A DNA stretch of 64,000 nucleotides from Microcoleus sp. LEGE 07076 (GTDB lineage Bacteria; Cyanobacteriota; Cyanobacteriia; Cyanobacteriales; Microcoleaceae): NCBI RefSeq assembly GCF_015207455.1, contig NZ_JADEWV010000005.1, positions 1 to 64,000 on the forward strand, given 5' to 3'. Numbering within the stretch: the first letter of the stretch is position 1; the number at the start of each line of letters is the position of its first letter. This document shows, one piece after another, positions 26,401 through 35,572 of the stretch. The translations under genes and the position numbers were made by a program. The notes below the pieces were generated by a model that searched no databases, was not told the DNA's origin, and saw only the letters and a program-made list of their open reading frames with translations.

Positions 26401-26521
26401 TCTTTGTCTTCAAGTAGTTTGCGGTAGTTACAAAATATTTCAACAATTGGAATCGGAACAATATCTTTTATAGAAAAAACTTAACTCCCTTCTAACTAGC
26501 TAACTGGTAACTGGTTAACTG

Positions 26522-26544
26522 GTTCCCAGGCTCTGCCTGGGAAC
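26522..26544. repeat. Palindrome GTTCCCAGGC-TCT-GCCTGGGAAC
   Basis: A perfect 10-base stem with a TCT loop, of a kind dispersed in filamentous cyanobacterial genomes. It could also act as a transcript end for the His-rich gene. Confidence 0.75.
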
Positions 26545-26568
26545 TCATATCTAGAGGCTCTGCCTCCC

Positions 26569-26723
26569 GAATCTCCAGAAACCGGGTTTTTCGCAAAATC
26601 TATGGAGAAAACCATAAATCTCAAAAAAACCCGGTTTCTTCAACCCCACCCGAATCTCCAGAAACCGGGTTTTTCGCAAAATCTATGGAGAAAACCATAA
26701 ATCTCAAAAAAACCCGGTTTCTT
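26569..26723. repeat. Two identical 72-base hairpin repeats (AAACCGGGTTT family)
   Basis: Copies at 26569-26640 and 26652-26723 are identical, 11 bases apart. Each has inverted ends (AGAAACCGGGTTTTT and AAAAACCCGGTTTCT). The family recurs at 31691, 44393, 45844 and 47144. Confidence 0.9.
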
Positions 26724-26770
26724 TCACCACGCAAATAACTCCCAATTCACCTACCCAAAGGAACACAAAA

Positions 26771-27178
26771 ATGACCAAAGCACTACCAGAAAAAAAAGGA
26801 TTGCTAGCCCAAATTGGCGATTTCGCTAAAGCTGTATTCATGCCCACAATTTATAACGCAGACCGTATTTCCGAAACCCAAGCCAGAAACACAGACATAA
26901 CGATACAAACCAACAAAGAAATCGAAGCAAGCCGACAAAAACTCCGCATACAAGAACTTAAATTACAAGAATTTCAAAGACAAGCCAACCTCACTTTTCA
27001 ACCCGAAGAAGGCAACTTAAACCGCTCCTTACAATCAGAAATAGCAAGACTCAACCGCGAATCCCAAACCCAAGAAGGACTCCTCAACCGTCAAATACAA
27101 GAACAACTTGCCAAACTCAACCGCGACTTTCAAGCCAACGAAGGCAAACTAAATCGCGCACACCAAATCCAACTATAA
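26771..27178 (+). pseudogene. Segment 1: coiled-coil N-terminus
   Basis: This open segment of 135 codons starts at a good ATG and encodes a long helix with repeated NRxxQxxxAxLNR units (for example LNRSLQSEIARLNRESQ), typical of a coiled coil. It ends at a TAA, and the same frame goes on with more helix (RSELQKWCIEQQKEL) to 27489. If translated alone it would give a soluble coiled-coil protein. Confidence 0.65.
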
Positions 27179-28139
27179 ATATTTAGATCCGAACTCCAAA
27201 AATGGTGCATCGAACAGCAAAAAGAACTGCAATTGCAACTAAAAATGTTCGCTGCTCAACTAGCCCGCGAACTCCGAATTTATGACCGACAAAGTAGCAT
27301 CGAAGCTATTCAAGAACAGAAAAGACAAAACAACTCTCCCATCTGGTTAATTGCCCAAGATATTGTCAACTCCAATCCCGCTCAAAATCCCATACCCCTG
27401 CGAGTTTTTCTCTCACCTCCCAGCCTGCAATTCGACCGTTCCGGCGATAGTAATGATAGCGCCAAAGGCTTTCCAGATATGGAAAAAAATTCTGGGAATT
27501 TACCTGCAACAATTCTTTGAAAAATATTCAACTCAAGGAAGACCAATCGAATTTTTATCTGGTGCTTGGACGAGCAAATTCTTTCACAGCCAAGCAGCCA
27601 CAAAAACCATGTTTAACGGCTTGAAAACCGAGCCAACATTAATTTTAGAATCCGTTGCTGAAGGCGATATTTTCAACCTCAACTTTGGTTATTGGGGTTT
27701 GAATTGGGCAACTTATCGCTACAAATCCCCCATTCCCATGCTACCTTGGCGCGAGGTACTTTTTGATTTTGCTAAAGAGCGGGCATGGCAGTGGCAAGCT
27801 CAGCGACAATCCGACAATTCTCAGGGTAATAGCGCTGAAAAATTTGATAAAGTTTTAGGTAATGAGGCTGTTAATAGTTTCTTGCACAACCTCGAAATTA
27901 TTGACAATGAACGGATGTGCGAAGCAATGGGAATTGACCCCACCGACAGCCCGCGTCCCTACAGCATCCACAAAAAAGATCATGAAAAATTTCAGCAATT
28001 TATTGGTATTTGTCACTGTTTAATTGCCGGATTGCTGGCGGATGAATACTTTTTTCTGCACGTCTCCTCAGACGTGCGGCAGCGGCCTCCATTGCCTCAG
28101 TTACTACCTGATTTGTTGCAAGATATGCCCTCGGAGTAA
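27179..28139 (+). pseudogene. Segments 2 and 3: unknown middle domain with a frameshift at an A7 run
   Basis: The frame of segment 1 continues to the A-run at 27483-27489. There the protein-like reading moves to the next frame (about KILGIYLQQFFEKYSTQG) and runs to TAA 28137. The encoded middle domain of roughly 310 residues has a Trp-rich centre (NFGYWGLNWATYRYKS) and helices after it. I do not recognise it. An A7 run could also allow slippage during transcription. Confidence 0.6.
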
Positions 28140-28595
28140 CAGGCACAATTAGTAGAAATAGCGATTAATTTCTACGCCATGTTGTACGATATTATTGGCG
28201 AATCAGAATCGGCATGGATTCCTGAACTGAAGTTAGATTTAGCTGAAGGTTTGCTGTATTTGCCGGATAAGCGTTGGGCGGCGACACAAATTTTTGAGTC
28301 GGTGAAAGCTTGGCTGAAATTGCGCGGTTTATTGGTACCAGAAGGAAACAAGGAAATTTTGGATGCCCTCGATGCGGCTTTGACCATCGATGATTTGGAA
28401 TATGTGAAAAAACTCAATGAATGTTTGGTGGCTGTTGGCAAAACTCGCCAATTTAGCGTCATTAAATCTTGTTACAAACGAGCGATTGGGCGCTGCAAAC
28501 AGGAAAACTCTGCAGCGGCAATTGTGGATTTTAATCAAGTCCTCCAACTTAACGCTAATTTTGCTAAGGCTAATTTCAATCGGGGATTAGCTTAG
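28140..28595 (+). pseudogene. Segment 4: helical region and first TPR
   Basis: The same frame continues after the TAA for 151 codons of helical sequence. It ends in the first TPR unit (NSAAAIVDFNQVLQLNANFA) and is cut by TAG 28593 in the middle of a TPR helix (NRGLA-stop-AKLEQYRAAI). CAG or AAG in the ancestor would restore the usual motif. This stop position inside a conserved repeat is the best single sign that the break is a mutation. Confidence 0.6.
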
Positions 28596-28601
28596 GCTAA
28601 A

Positions 28602-29717
28602 TTGGAGCAGTATCGAGCTGCAATTGAAGATTACACTCAATATTTGCGGCTCGACCCCAACAATCCTGATGGTTGGAACAATCGAGGCAATGCTTATTAT
28701 AAGTTGGGAGAATACGAGTCGGCAATTGCTGATTACAATCAAGCCTTAAATCTCAATCCGAATTTGCAGGGTGTCGCACACAACCGCGATGTGGCTCAAG
28801 GTGTTTGGGATGAGAAAAAACGGCTGCGGCGAGAAGAAGAAGAAAAACAGCAGCGTCGGGCGGAAGCAGAACGTCAGTGGAAATTAGTAGAAGAACAAAA
28901 ACGTCGCGCCGAGGAAGAAGCTAAGGGGAAAGAATTTCAGTTCGAGATTGTTACTGTTAACAATCGAGGCCAAGAAGTTAGCCGCCAACCGGGCAAATCT
29001 TATCAGAAAGTTGCTGATTTGGGCAATGGGGTAAATTTGGAAATGGTTTATATCCCTGGTGGTAGCTTCCAGATGGGTTCATCGGAAAATAGTTCGGAAC
29101 AACCAGTGCATCAAGTGACTGTTCAACCTTTTTATCTGGGAAAATATCCGATTACCCAAGAACAGTACCAAGCGGTGATGGGAAATAACCCATCTAATCT
29201 CAAAGGTGCGAAACGTCCTGTAGAACAAGTAAGTTGGGATGAGGCTGTGGAATTCTGCCAGAAACTTTCTGAAAAAACAGGCAAAATTTATCGTTTACCT
29301 GCGGAAGCCGAATGGGAATATGCTTGTCGCGCGGGAACGACAACACCTTTCTATTTTGGTGACACGATTACGCCAGATTTAGTTAATTATGACGGCAATA
29401 ATCCCTACGGTTCTGCGCCGAACGGACTTTATCGCGGACAAACAACGGATGTCGGGAGTTTTCCGCAGAATGCGTTTGGTTTATACGATATGCACGGGAA
29501 TGTTTGGGAATGGTGCAGCGATAAATGGCATGGTAATTATAGTGACGCGCCGACTGACGGAAGTTCTTGGGAAACTGGCGGAGATAATAACCGGGTGCAG
29601 CGTGGCGGTTCCGGTCGCGGCGATGCGGTCGATTGCCGCAGTGCCTATCGTAGCAGGCTTTCGGCGGGCAATCGTAACAGGAACATCAGTTTTCGCGTTG
29701 CTCTGGTTGCCGCGTAG
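28602..29717 (+). CDS. Distal open segment: TPR plus FGE-sulfatase (C-type lectin fold) domain, DGR target protein
   Basis: A 371-codon segment that could be translated from TTG 28602 or a later start. Residues 1-65 hold two TPR units, 75-115 a charged coiled coil (RREEEEKQQRRAEAERQW), and 140-371 an FGE-sulfatase domain, with MVYIPGGSFQMGS, PVEQVSWDEAVEFC, YRLPAEAEWEYACRAG and GNVWEWCSDKW. The end, with RVQRGG, CRSAYRSR and FRVALVAA, is where cyanobacterial DGR targets carry their variable residues. FGE proteins of this class are binding proteins rather than sulfatase activators. The parent gene is interrupted upstream. Confidence 0.8.
   Translation: MEQYRAAIEDYTQYLRLDPNNPDGWNNRGNAYYKLGEYESAIADYNQALNLNPNLQGVAHNRDVAQGVWDEKKRLRREEEEKQQRRAEAERQWKLVEEQKRRAEEEAKGKEFQFEIVTVNNRGQEVSRQPGKSYQKVADLGNGVNLEMVYIPGGSFQMGSSENSSEQPVHQVTVQPFYLGKYPITQEQYQAVMGNNPSNLKGAKRPVEQVSWDEAVEFCQKLSEKTGKIYRLPAEAEWEYACRAGTTTPFYFGDTITPDLVNYDGNNPYGSAPNGLYRGQTTDVGSFPQNAFGLYDMHGNVWEWCSDKWHGNYSDAPTDGSSWETGGDNNRVQRGGSGRGDAVDCRSAYRSRLSAGNRNRNISFRVALVAA
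29592..29717 (+). other. Probable DGR variable region (VR)
   Basis: The last 126 bases of the target gene have the right place and content for a VR: constant patches (CRSA, NISFRVA) alternate with codons such as GGT, CGC, GAT, GTC, TAT, AGC and CTT. At these positions relatives usually have Asn codons (AAC/AAT), as expected from adenine-directed mutagenesis. No template copy is seen for comparison, so the borders are estimated. Confidence 0.55.
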
Positions 29718-29730
29718 TCTCCGGTTTTTG

Positions 29731-29774
29731 GTTCTGTGCTGTAGTCTCCCGCAAGGACTCTTCGCTATCAGAAC
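29731..29774 (+). promoter_or_regulatory. Possible hairpin downstream of the VR
   Basis: GTTCTG at 29731 can pair with CAGAAC at 29769, enclosing an inner AGTCT/GGACT stem at 29743-29759. Some DGRs need a hairpin just past the VR for target recognition. Pairing here is short, so this is tentative. The rest of 29718-29990 has no gene. Confidence 0.3.
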
Positions 29775-29963
29775 TAGCAGATGGGAATTTGTTAGGCGTG
29801 TAAGAAGAGTCCAGACCTGTTCCCGTGATGAAAGCAATTTTATCCGAATATAAAACCGAATCGGGGAGCTTGGTAGGAATTCCGAACAGTTTCCCGATTT
29901 ACAAGTTTTTTGATTTACAATTATTAAAATACTCGGCGGTTGAAACCGCGTCTACACGAACAA

Positions 29964-29982
29964 AACCCGCCTGCGCGGGTTG
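29964..29982. repeat. Palindrome ahead of avd
   Basis: AACCCGC and GCGGGTT form a perfect 7-base stem nine bases before the avd ATG. With the preceding GGCGGTTGAAACCGC word this is a widely dispersed cyanobacterial repeat. Confidence 0.6.
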
Positions 29983-29990
29983 AGATTTTA

Positions 29991-30332
29991 ATGAATGAAT
30001 TGCCGATTATTCAAAAAACATATGACGTGATTAAATGGTATGTTCCCATTTTAAACAGACTGCCAAGAGATTACAATTTTACGCTAGGCAATAGAATAAT
30101 TGAGGGAATGTACGATTTTATTGAAGGTTTAATTATCGCCCGTTATGCCTCGGAGAAACTATCCCTGCTGACAACTTTAAATGCTAAACTAGATATCTTG
30201 CGCCATCAAACCAGATTGCTAGTAGATTTTAATTTCATGTCAACAGAACGTTACGAATATGTAGGAAAATTATTCAATGAAATCGGCGCGGAACTTGGTG
30301 GCTGGATTAAACAGCAGCGACCAAAGAAATAA
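29991..30332 (+). CDS. avd: Avd-like four-helix bundle protein (DGR accessory)
   Basis: A 113-residue, all-helical basic protein of the S23/four-helix-bundle class: LPIIQKTYDVIKWYVPILNRL, then PRDYNFTLGNRIIEGMYDFIE, AKLDILRHQTRLLVDF, and a final helix ending GWIKQQRPKK. In DGRs Avd forms a barrel that binds the reverse transcriptase and the template RNA. Its place between target and reverse transcriptase is the usual one. ATG 29991 is chosen because the sequence upstream is the palindromic repeat. The gene appears intact. Confidence 0.85.
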   Translation: MNELPIIQKTYDVIKWYVPILNRLPRDYNFTLGNRIIEGMYDFIEGLIIARYASEKLSLLTTLNAKLDILRHQTRLLVDFNFMSTERYEYVGKLFNEIGAELGGWIKQQRPKK

Positions 30333-30348
30333 TATGAAAAATAATGGC

Positions 30349-30565
30349 ATAAATCTTAGATCCCCCTAAATCCCCCTTAAAAAGGGGGACTTTGAGAAGA
30401 ACCCCTAAATCCCTCTTAAAAAAATGCCACAAATCTTAGATCCCCCTAAATCCCCCTTAAAAAGGGGGACTTTGAGAAGAGTCCCTAAATCTCGTTTTTA
30501 AGGGGGACTTTGAGAAGATTCTTGTCCCCCCCTTATTAAGGGGGGCTAGGGGGGATCTAGCATTT
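30349..30565. repeat. C-run/G-run palindromic repeats between avd and RT
   Basis: Two identical 50-base copies (30351-30400 and 30431-30480, with core CCCCCTTAAAAAGGGGG) are followed by partial and inverted copies up to 30565. They fill almost the whole avd-RT gap, where a DGR template repeat and its RNA would usually lie. Confidence 0.9.
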
Positions 30566-30597
30566 GCAGCAAACATTAAAGCAATTGATATAAAGCC

Positions 30598-31683
30598 ATG
30601 AAATGTCATGGTAATCTTTGGCAAAAAATTGTATATTTTGGCAACTTGCTGTCAGCCGCCAAGCTAGCACAACAAGGCAAAAGATTTCGCCCCAATGTCC
30701 TTGCTTTCAATTATAATCTAGAACGAGAACTGTTTAAACTGAAAGAAGAACTAGAATCAAAAACTTATCGACCAGGCCCTTATAAAACTTTTGAAATTGT
30801 CGAACCGAAACGGCGGATGATATCGGCCGCACCTTATCGAGATAGAGTGGTTCACCATGCTTTGTGCAATATCGTAGTTCCCATTTTCGATCGCACTTTC
30901 ATTCACAATTCCTATGCAAATCGCATTGGTTTTGGAACTCACCGCGCTTTAAGGAAATTCACGGATTTTGCCCGTTCTAGTCGCTACATTCTCCAGTGCG
31001 ATATCAAAAAATATTTCCCCAGCATTGACCATCAAATTTTAAAGCTGCTGGTGCGGCGTAAAATTAAATGTGCCGATACATTGTGGTTGATTGATACAAT
31101 TATTGACAATAGCAACCCGCAGCAATCTGTGGTAGAATATTTCCCAGGAGATGATTTACTATCGCCACTGTCGAGACGTAGGGGTTTACCAATCGGCAAT
31201 TGGTCGAGTCAGTTTTTTGCGAGTGTTTATCTCAATGGTTTTGACCATTTTGTTCTCGAACAGCTAAAAATTTCTAAATATGTCCGTTATGTGGATGATT
31301 TTGCCTTGTTTAGCGATGACGGTTTGCTATTGCAAGATGCTAGATTGGCAGTAGAGGAATCTTTGGTTAAGTTACGGGTGAAAATTTATCCGATTAAAAG
31401 TCAGTTATTCGAGACAAAACAGGGAGCAACTTTTGTGGGGTTTCGGGTGTTTCCCGAAAATATCCGTGTGAGACAAGAAAGTTTGCGTAGGGGCCGTCGT
31501 CGGTTGAGGCGCTTGCAAAGAGAGTACGCGAATGGTGAAATAGAGTTAGTACAATTGTCTCGATCGCTTCAAAGTTGGGTGGCGCATTTGGAACATGGGG
31601 ACACTTGGAATTTAAGACAAACAATGTCGATTTGTGGGTTGAAAAATTATAGCTTTTCTAGGTTGGGTGAGGGTATAGGATAA
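30598..31683 (+). CDS. Reverse transcriptase of the diversity-generating retroelement type
   Basis: A 361-residue reverse transcriptase. The catalytic residues are kept: Asp135 in [10 protein letters not shown] and the YVDD box (Tyr231-Asp234, in [11 protein letters not shown]). The motif-4 region reads [13 protein letters not shown] (Ile199-Gln205), the IGxxxSQ form that marks DGR enzymes, against QGxxxSP in group II intron and retroviral enzymes. The basic thumb region ([14 protein letters not shown]) is near residue 300. No maturase or endonuclease domain follows, so it is not an intron protein. It comes after target and avd on one strand and appears intact. Confidence 0.92.
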   Translation: MKCHGNLWQKIVYFGNLLSAAKLAQQGKRFRPNVLAFNYNLERELFKLKEELESKTYRPGPYKTFEIVEPKRRMISAAPYRDRVVHHALCNIVVPIFDRTFIHNSYANRIGFGTHRALRKFTDFARSSRYILQCDIKKYFPSIDHQILKLLVRRKIKCADTLWLIDTIIDNSNPQQSVVEYFPGDDLLSPLSRRRGLPIGNWSSQFFASVYLNGFDHFVLEQLKISKYVRYVDDFALFSDDGLLLQDARLAVEESLVKLRVKIYPIKSQLFETKQGATFVGFRVFPENIRVRQESLRRGRRRLRRLQREYANGEIELVQLSRSLQSWVAHLEHGDTWNLRQTMSICGLKNYSFSRLGEGIG

Positions 31684-31690
31684 TGACTAA

Positions 31691-31755
31691 AGAAACCGGG
31701 TTTTTCCTCGATATCAAAGGTTTGAAGCAAATATTTGGAAAAAAAACCGGTTTCT
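31691..31755. terminator. AAACCGGGTTT-family hairpin between convergent RT and omp85
   Basis: Arms AGAAACCGGGTTTTTCC and GGAAAAAAAACCGGTTTCT can pair across about 30 bases. The place just past the RT stop suits a two-way terminator. Confidence 0.5.
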
Positions 31756-31774
31756 GAATTCTCGCACGAGGACT

Positions 31775-31876
31775 AATTCCCAATTCCCAATTCCCAATTC
31801 CCAATTCCCAATTCCCAATTCCCAATTCCCAATTCCCAATTCCCAATTCCCAATTCCCAATTCCCAATTCCCAATT
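31775..31876. repeat. ATTCCCA heptamer array, about 14 copies
   Basis: A near-perfect tandem array. Its last unit reaches into the TAA stop codon of the omp85 gene at 31875-31877. Confidence 0.97.
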
Positions 31877-34307
31877 AAAATCGCTCGCCAATCCCAAAGT
31901 GAATTTGATTGTCGCCGCTGTCGTTGATACCGTAATCGATCCGGATCGGCCCGAGGGGAGATTGAATCCGCACGCCGAGGCCGTAACCGTAACCGCTACC
32001 GGGCTTTCTGCGTACACCGGCCGGATCGCCGGGGACATCTTTGCCCGTACCCAAGTCGGTGCCGGCATCCAAAAATAGCGCTCCGCCGATAAACGAAATA
32101 ATTGGGAAACGGTACTCAACGCTGGCTTCTAGGAAACTGCGGCCGGCCCCCATGTCGCCTTCGTCGTATCCCCGGACAGAGTTTGCGCCGCCCAAGGCAA
32201 AAGCTTCGTAGGGAGGCAAATCTCCGAATACGGTGCCGCCTTTAAAACTAAATGCCAGGGTTTGAGGGCCGGGGGAAAAGTTGGTGTACTTGACTGGCAG
32301 GTAAAAGTTGTAGCTGGCGCGCAGGCGGTTGAACAGGATGCTGCCAGAACCTACAGGAATCGATTGTTCCATGCCAAATCTGAGCAGGGAACCGCTAGTT
32401 GGTCGCAGGGGATCGTTGCGCCGATCGCGCACAGCACCTGCTTGGATCGTTGTCAAGTCGTCGGTGCCGGAATTGCTAAAACTTAGCTGATTGCCGAGTT
32501 CGTCCTCGGATTCGCGCCTGCCTTTGCGATCGGTAATTGACACTCGCTGGTACTGCAAGCCTAGGGAAGCAATCCATTCAGAATCGGCAAAAGGATTGCG
32601 CGACAGGGGACGGGTGAAATTGATCCCGGCACCGGTGCGGACGATGCGGGGTCGATCGTTGTTGGGCAATCTGACTTCCCGTTCTCCCCCGTCAAAAATC
32701 ACGCTGATCGATCGTCTTCTAAAAGCATTAATCGTATAAGAAGTCCGGTAAGGATCGCCAGCAATCCAAGGATCGGTAAAACTCAGATCAAACAGCGTTT
32801 GGCGTTCCCCGATTTGTATTTCAGCCCCCAATTTTTGGTTCCTACCGAACAAGTTTTGCTGCTGGTAACTCACCGTACCGAACAAACCCGTAGCGGAACT
32901 CAAACCCGCACCAGCCGCCAGAGAACCAGTATTTTTCTCAATGACGTTGACAATTACCCTTGCCTTGCGGGGGTCAGTCGTTCCCGGTTCCAAAGCAAGC
33001 CGCACGTCTTCAAAAATCCCCAAACCAAACACCCGCCTCAAATCCCTTTCCGCCTTAGTGCGGTTAAAGATATCTCCGGGCTTGAGTTCTACTTCGCGAG
33101 TGACGACAAAGCGGCGGGTGTTGCCTCGAATCGGCTGACCCGTGGGGTCTGTTGACTCTCCCTCCTTGTTCAGAAAGCGGACATCAACGGATTCGATCTG
33201 ACCTTCTGCCACTTGCAAGGTGACAGTGCCGTCCTCTGCTACTTGCGGCGCATCAGTGATTTGGCCCAAAACGTAGCCGTTTTCCTGATACCACGCATTA
33301 ATTTTTTTGACTCCCTCCTCAAAGCGGCGGAGGTTGAGAATTTTGCCGTACTGGTCGCCGAAGCTTTGGTCAACTACGGTTTGGGGCAGCACTTGCTGGC
33401 CGGTGATTGTCACTTTCTGCAGCACTGGATTGGGCTGCACGATAAAAGTCACTCGCACGCCTAACGGGGTGTCTTCCGGTACTGCCCGCACGTTTCTGAA
33501 AAAGCCCGTGGCAAAAATGGCGTTGATGTCTTGTTGCAGTTGGCTGCGGTTGGTGGTGCGTCCCGGTTGGGTGCTGATGACTCGGTAAATCTCGCTTTCT
33601 AGGTCTCCTGTCGCCCCGCTGACGGTAACTTCGGCAACTAGCACTTGCGGTTCGGCCGCCCCGGCGGGTGCTGGGGTTTGTCTGGGCTGCGGTGCTGCCG
33701 GGCCGGGGGGCAATGTGGGAACTGTGTTTGCCGGCGCTCTGGTGGGGGCCGGTCTGGGAATTTGGGCGTTTTGCCCGATCGCCCCGGATGCGTCTGAGGT
33801 CGGTCTCGGAGAAACTTGCAGGTTTTGGTCGATCGCCCCTGATTCCTGTGGTTTCCCCAGCTCTGCTGCGATCGGGGCGGGCGTTGTTGCCACTTCCGAA
33901 GGGGGGAGCTGGCTGTCTGGTTGTACCTCTTGCAGGGCGTTTTGACTGCTAGATGCGGGGGATGGGTTGGATGCTAGCTCGGGTTTGAGTTGAAGCTGGG
34001 GCGAAACCGGAGAGGGCGAGTCTGTGACTCGGTTTGGCGGTTCGCGGTCGTCTTCTCCTCTGGCAGGGGCCGCCACTATTTTTAGGGCTTCCGCTTTGCT
34101 GCTTTTAGCTCGAAAGCGGTTTTGAGGAGGATTTTGGGTTAATTCTGGAACGGGGCGATCGGGTAATTCGATCGACCCGGCCGCGGTTCCCTTGGCCAAA
34201 GTATCCTCTGCTGATTCAGAGTAGGATGTTTGACCGCTGGCCGAATTTGATAATCCGAATGTTGCTGAGACAGTAAAAACTGCCACCAATACAGCAGATA
34301 AGCGCAT
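31875..34307 (-). CDS. Omp85/BamA-family outer membrane assembly protein
   Basis: An 810-residue outer membrane protein with a signal peptide (about 1-26, ending SASGQ). Residues 27-215 are Pro/Ala/Ser-rich and probably disordered. Three POTRA domains lie at about 220-455, for example [13 protein letters not shown] and the [17 protein letters not shown] segment. The beta-barrel runs from about 465 to the end, with the [10 protein letters not shown] loop-6 motif (VRGY/F) near 725 and a C-terminal Phe (GIGERF). It inserts beta-barrel proteins into the outer membrane and is related to chloroplast Toc75. Three POTRA domains are usual for cyanobacteria. Confidence 0.95.
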   Translation of the reverse strand: MRLSAVLVAVFTVSATFGLSNSASGQTSYSESAEDTLAKGTAAGSIELPDRPVPELTQNPPQNRFRAKSSKAEALKIVAAPARGEDDREPPNRVTDSPSPVSPQLQLKPELASNPSPASSSQNALQEVQPDSQLPPSEVATTPAPIAAELGKPQESGAIDQNLQVSPRPTSDASGAIGQNAQIPRPAPTRAPANTVPTLPPGPAAPQPRQTPAPAGAAEPQVLVAEVTVSGATGDLESEIYRVISTQPGRTTNRSQLQQDINAIFATGFFRNVRAVPEDTPLGVRVTFIVQPNPVLQKVTITGQQVLPQTVVDQSFGDQYGKILNLRRFEEGVKKINAWYQENGYVLGQITDAPQVAEDGTVTLQVAEGQIESVDVRFLNKEGESTDPTGQPIRGNTRRFVVTREVELKPGDIFNRTKAERDLRRVFGLGIFEDVRLALEPGTTDPRKARVIVNVIEKNTGSLAAGAGLSSATGLFGTVSYQQQNLFGRNQKLGAEIQIGERQTLFDLSFTDPWIAGDPYRTSYTINAFRRRSISVIFDGGEREVRLPNNDRPRIVRTGAGINFTRPLSRNPFADSEWIASLGLQYQRVSITDRKGRRESEDELGNQLSFSNSGTDDLTTIQAGAVRDRRNDPLRPTSGSLLRFGMEQSIPVGSGSILFNRLRASYNFYLPVKYTNFSPGPQTLAFSFKGGTVFGDLPPYEAFALGGANSVRGYDEGDMGAGRSFLEASVEYRFPIISFIGGALFLDAGTDLGTGKDVPGDPAGVRRKPGSGYGYGLGVRIQSPLGPIRIDYGINDSGDNQIHFGIGERF

Positions 34308-34472
34308 TTTTGTTCACTTTTTTGGAATCCACACACCACATTAGTCATCAGTCATTAGTCATCAGTCATCAGTTATTGAGTCGGTTGAATTTGTCGCTTA
34401 CTGCTAACTGTTGACTCCTGAATGTTCAATGTCCGTGACAAACTGTGCAATTGTAGCGCATTGTTAAGTGCT

Positions 34473-35201
34473 CTAGACCTTCTGAGCTAGAACCCGCTGC
34501 AGAACTTGCTGGTAAGCAGTTTCTACCGATCCCAAGTCGCGGCGGAATCGGTCTTTGTCCATAACGCGCGCGTCCGGGTCGGTTTCTGTGTTGTCCCACA
34601 GGCGGCAAGTATCAGGACTGATTTCGTCGGCGAGAATCAGATTTTGATGTTGGTCGATGCCGAATTCTAATTTGAAGTCTACCAGGGTGATGCCGCACTG
34701 AGTAAAGAATTCTTTAAGTATTTCGTTAATTTCGCGGGCGGCGATTTCTAGTTGGTCTACTTGTTCCGGGGTGGCTAGCTGCATTAACAGCAGTCGGTCG
34801 CGGGTCAGCAGCGGGTCTCCCAAATCATCGTTTTTGTAATAAAATTCAACTAAAGCCGGATTGACAATTGTACCGATCGCGATTCCGGTTTGTTTGCACA
34901 AACTGCCGGCGGCGATGTTTCTGACTACAACTTCTAATGGCAAGATTCGGACGCGGCAGACTCGCATTTCGTTGGGCGCTGGCGTGTCTATAAAGTGGGT
35001 TGCTATGCCTTTAGCTTCTAGCATCCGAAACAGGTGGGCTGATACCGCATTGTTGATTTCGCCTTTGCCGGCAATGCTGCCGCGTTTTTGAGCATTAAAG
35101 GCTGTCGCGTCGTCTTTGAAGTGGGTCAGCAAAATTTCGCTGTCTTCGGTGGAATAGAGGATTTTGGCTTTGCCTTCGTAGAGTTTGCGTCCGGATGACA
35201 T
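34473..35201 (-). CDS. purC: Phosphoribosylaminoimidazole-succinocarboxamide synthase
   Basis: A 242-residue SAICAR synthetase of purine synthesis; it joins aspartate to CAIR using ATP. The motifs fit over the full length: LYEGKAKILYSTED at the start, HFKDDATAFNAQK, then EVVVRNIAAGSL, LVEFYYKNDDLGDP, LVDFKLEFG, and LADEISPDTCRLWD. Length is usual. It lies downstream of nothing on its strand and shares no operon with other pur genes. Start ATG 35201. Confidence 0.97.
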   Translation of the reverse strand: MSSGRKLYEGKAKILYSTEDSEILLTHFKDDATAFNAQKRGSIAGKGEINNAVSAHLFRMLEAKGIATHFIDTPAPNEMRVCRVRILPLEVVVRNIAAGSLCKQTGIAIGTIVNPALVEFYYKNDDLGDPLLTRDRLLLMQLATPEQVDQLEIAAREINEILKEFFTQCGITLVDFKLEFGIDQHQNLILADEISPDTCRLWDNTETDPDARVMDKDRFRRDLGSVETAYQQVLQRVLAQKV

Positions 35202-35572
35202 GGCGATTAATAATGTAGATGAGTTTCACATTTTACAGTAGCTGTCTGAGGCAATTATTGGCGAGTTTTTCGTTCTCGGCAGCCCCGCTCGCCCCCCTGA
35301 CAGGCGAGTACCCCTGCGGGTAGATAGTGCGATCGGTCTTGCCATAAATGATTGTTAACAAAGCACAATATAGATGAGACCTCCACTTGTTCGCTATTCC
35401 CAGGGCCCAAAAACCCGTAACGCCCCGCCTGCTGCTGTCGCGGAACTCTCCCAATTTTAGAACAAAGTTCAAGCTGCAAGTAAATCTCAAATCCCAAACC
35501 TTCAATGCCCCGATCGACTAAACCTCCAGGGGGTCAGTGGCAGTCAAAAAACATCTATAAAAAGGCTGATTT
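35202..35572. other. Intergenic region between divergent purC and response regulator
   Basis: No gene is seen. A short palindrome near 35287 (CTCGCC...GGCGAG) and a TACCCCTGCGGGTA palindrome near 35310 are dispersed types. A long open frame on the minus strand here reads repeats and shows no coding character. Confidence 0.5.

Larger units (their letters stand above)
26401..26770. other. Intergenic region made of dispersed palindromes
   Basis: No gene is seen. It holds a perfect palindrome at 26522-26544, a short GAGGCTCTGCCTC palindrome just after it, and two copies of a 72-base hairpin repeat, all listed separately. Confidence 0.6.
26771..29717 (+). pseudogene. Interrupted coiled-coil / TPR / formylglycine-enzyme-fold gene (DGR target), about 980 codons
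   Basis: Five consecutive open segments on one strand read as a single protein: an N-terminal coiled coil, an unknown middle domain, TPR repeats, a charged helix, and an FGE/C-type-lectin-fold C-terminus. The reading is broken by TAA at 27176, a shift at an A7 run at 27483-27489 (removing one A restores frame), TAA at 28137, and TAG at 28593. Apart from these the frame continues with protein-like sequence across each break, so I infer one ancestral gene. The last segment may still be translated by itself. Avd and a DGR-type reverse transcriptase follow. Confidence 0.75.

Noticed and set aside
26569-26723. Two identical 72-base repeats as a small CRISPR array
   Set aside because: The units are longer than CRISPR repeats, only 11 bases apart, present twice, and internally palindromic; no cas gene is near.
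29718-29990. Search for a DGR template repeat just after the target gene
   Set aside because: No stretch resembles the VR patches; only a possible hairpin and a dispersed palindrome were found.
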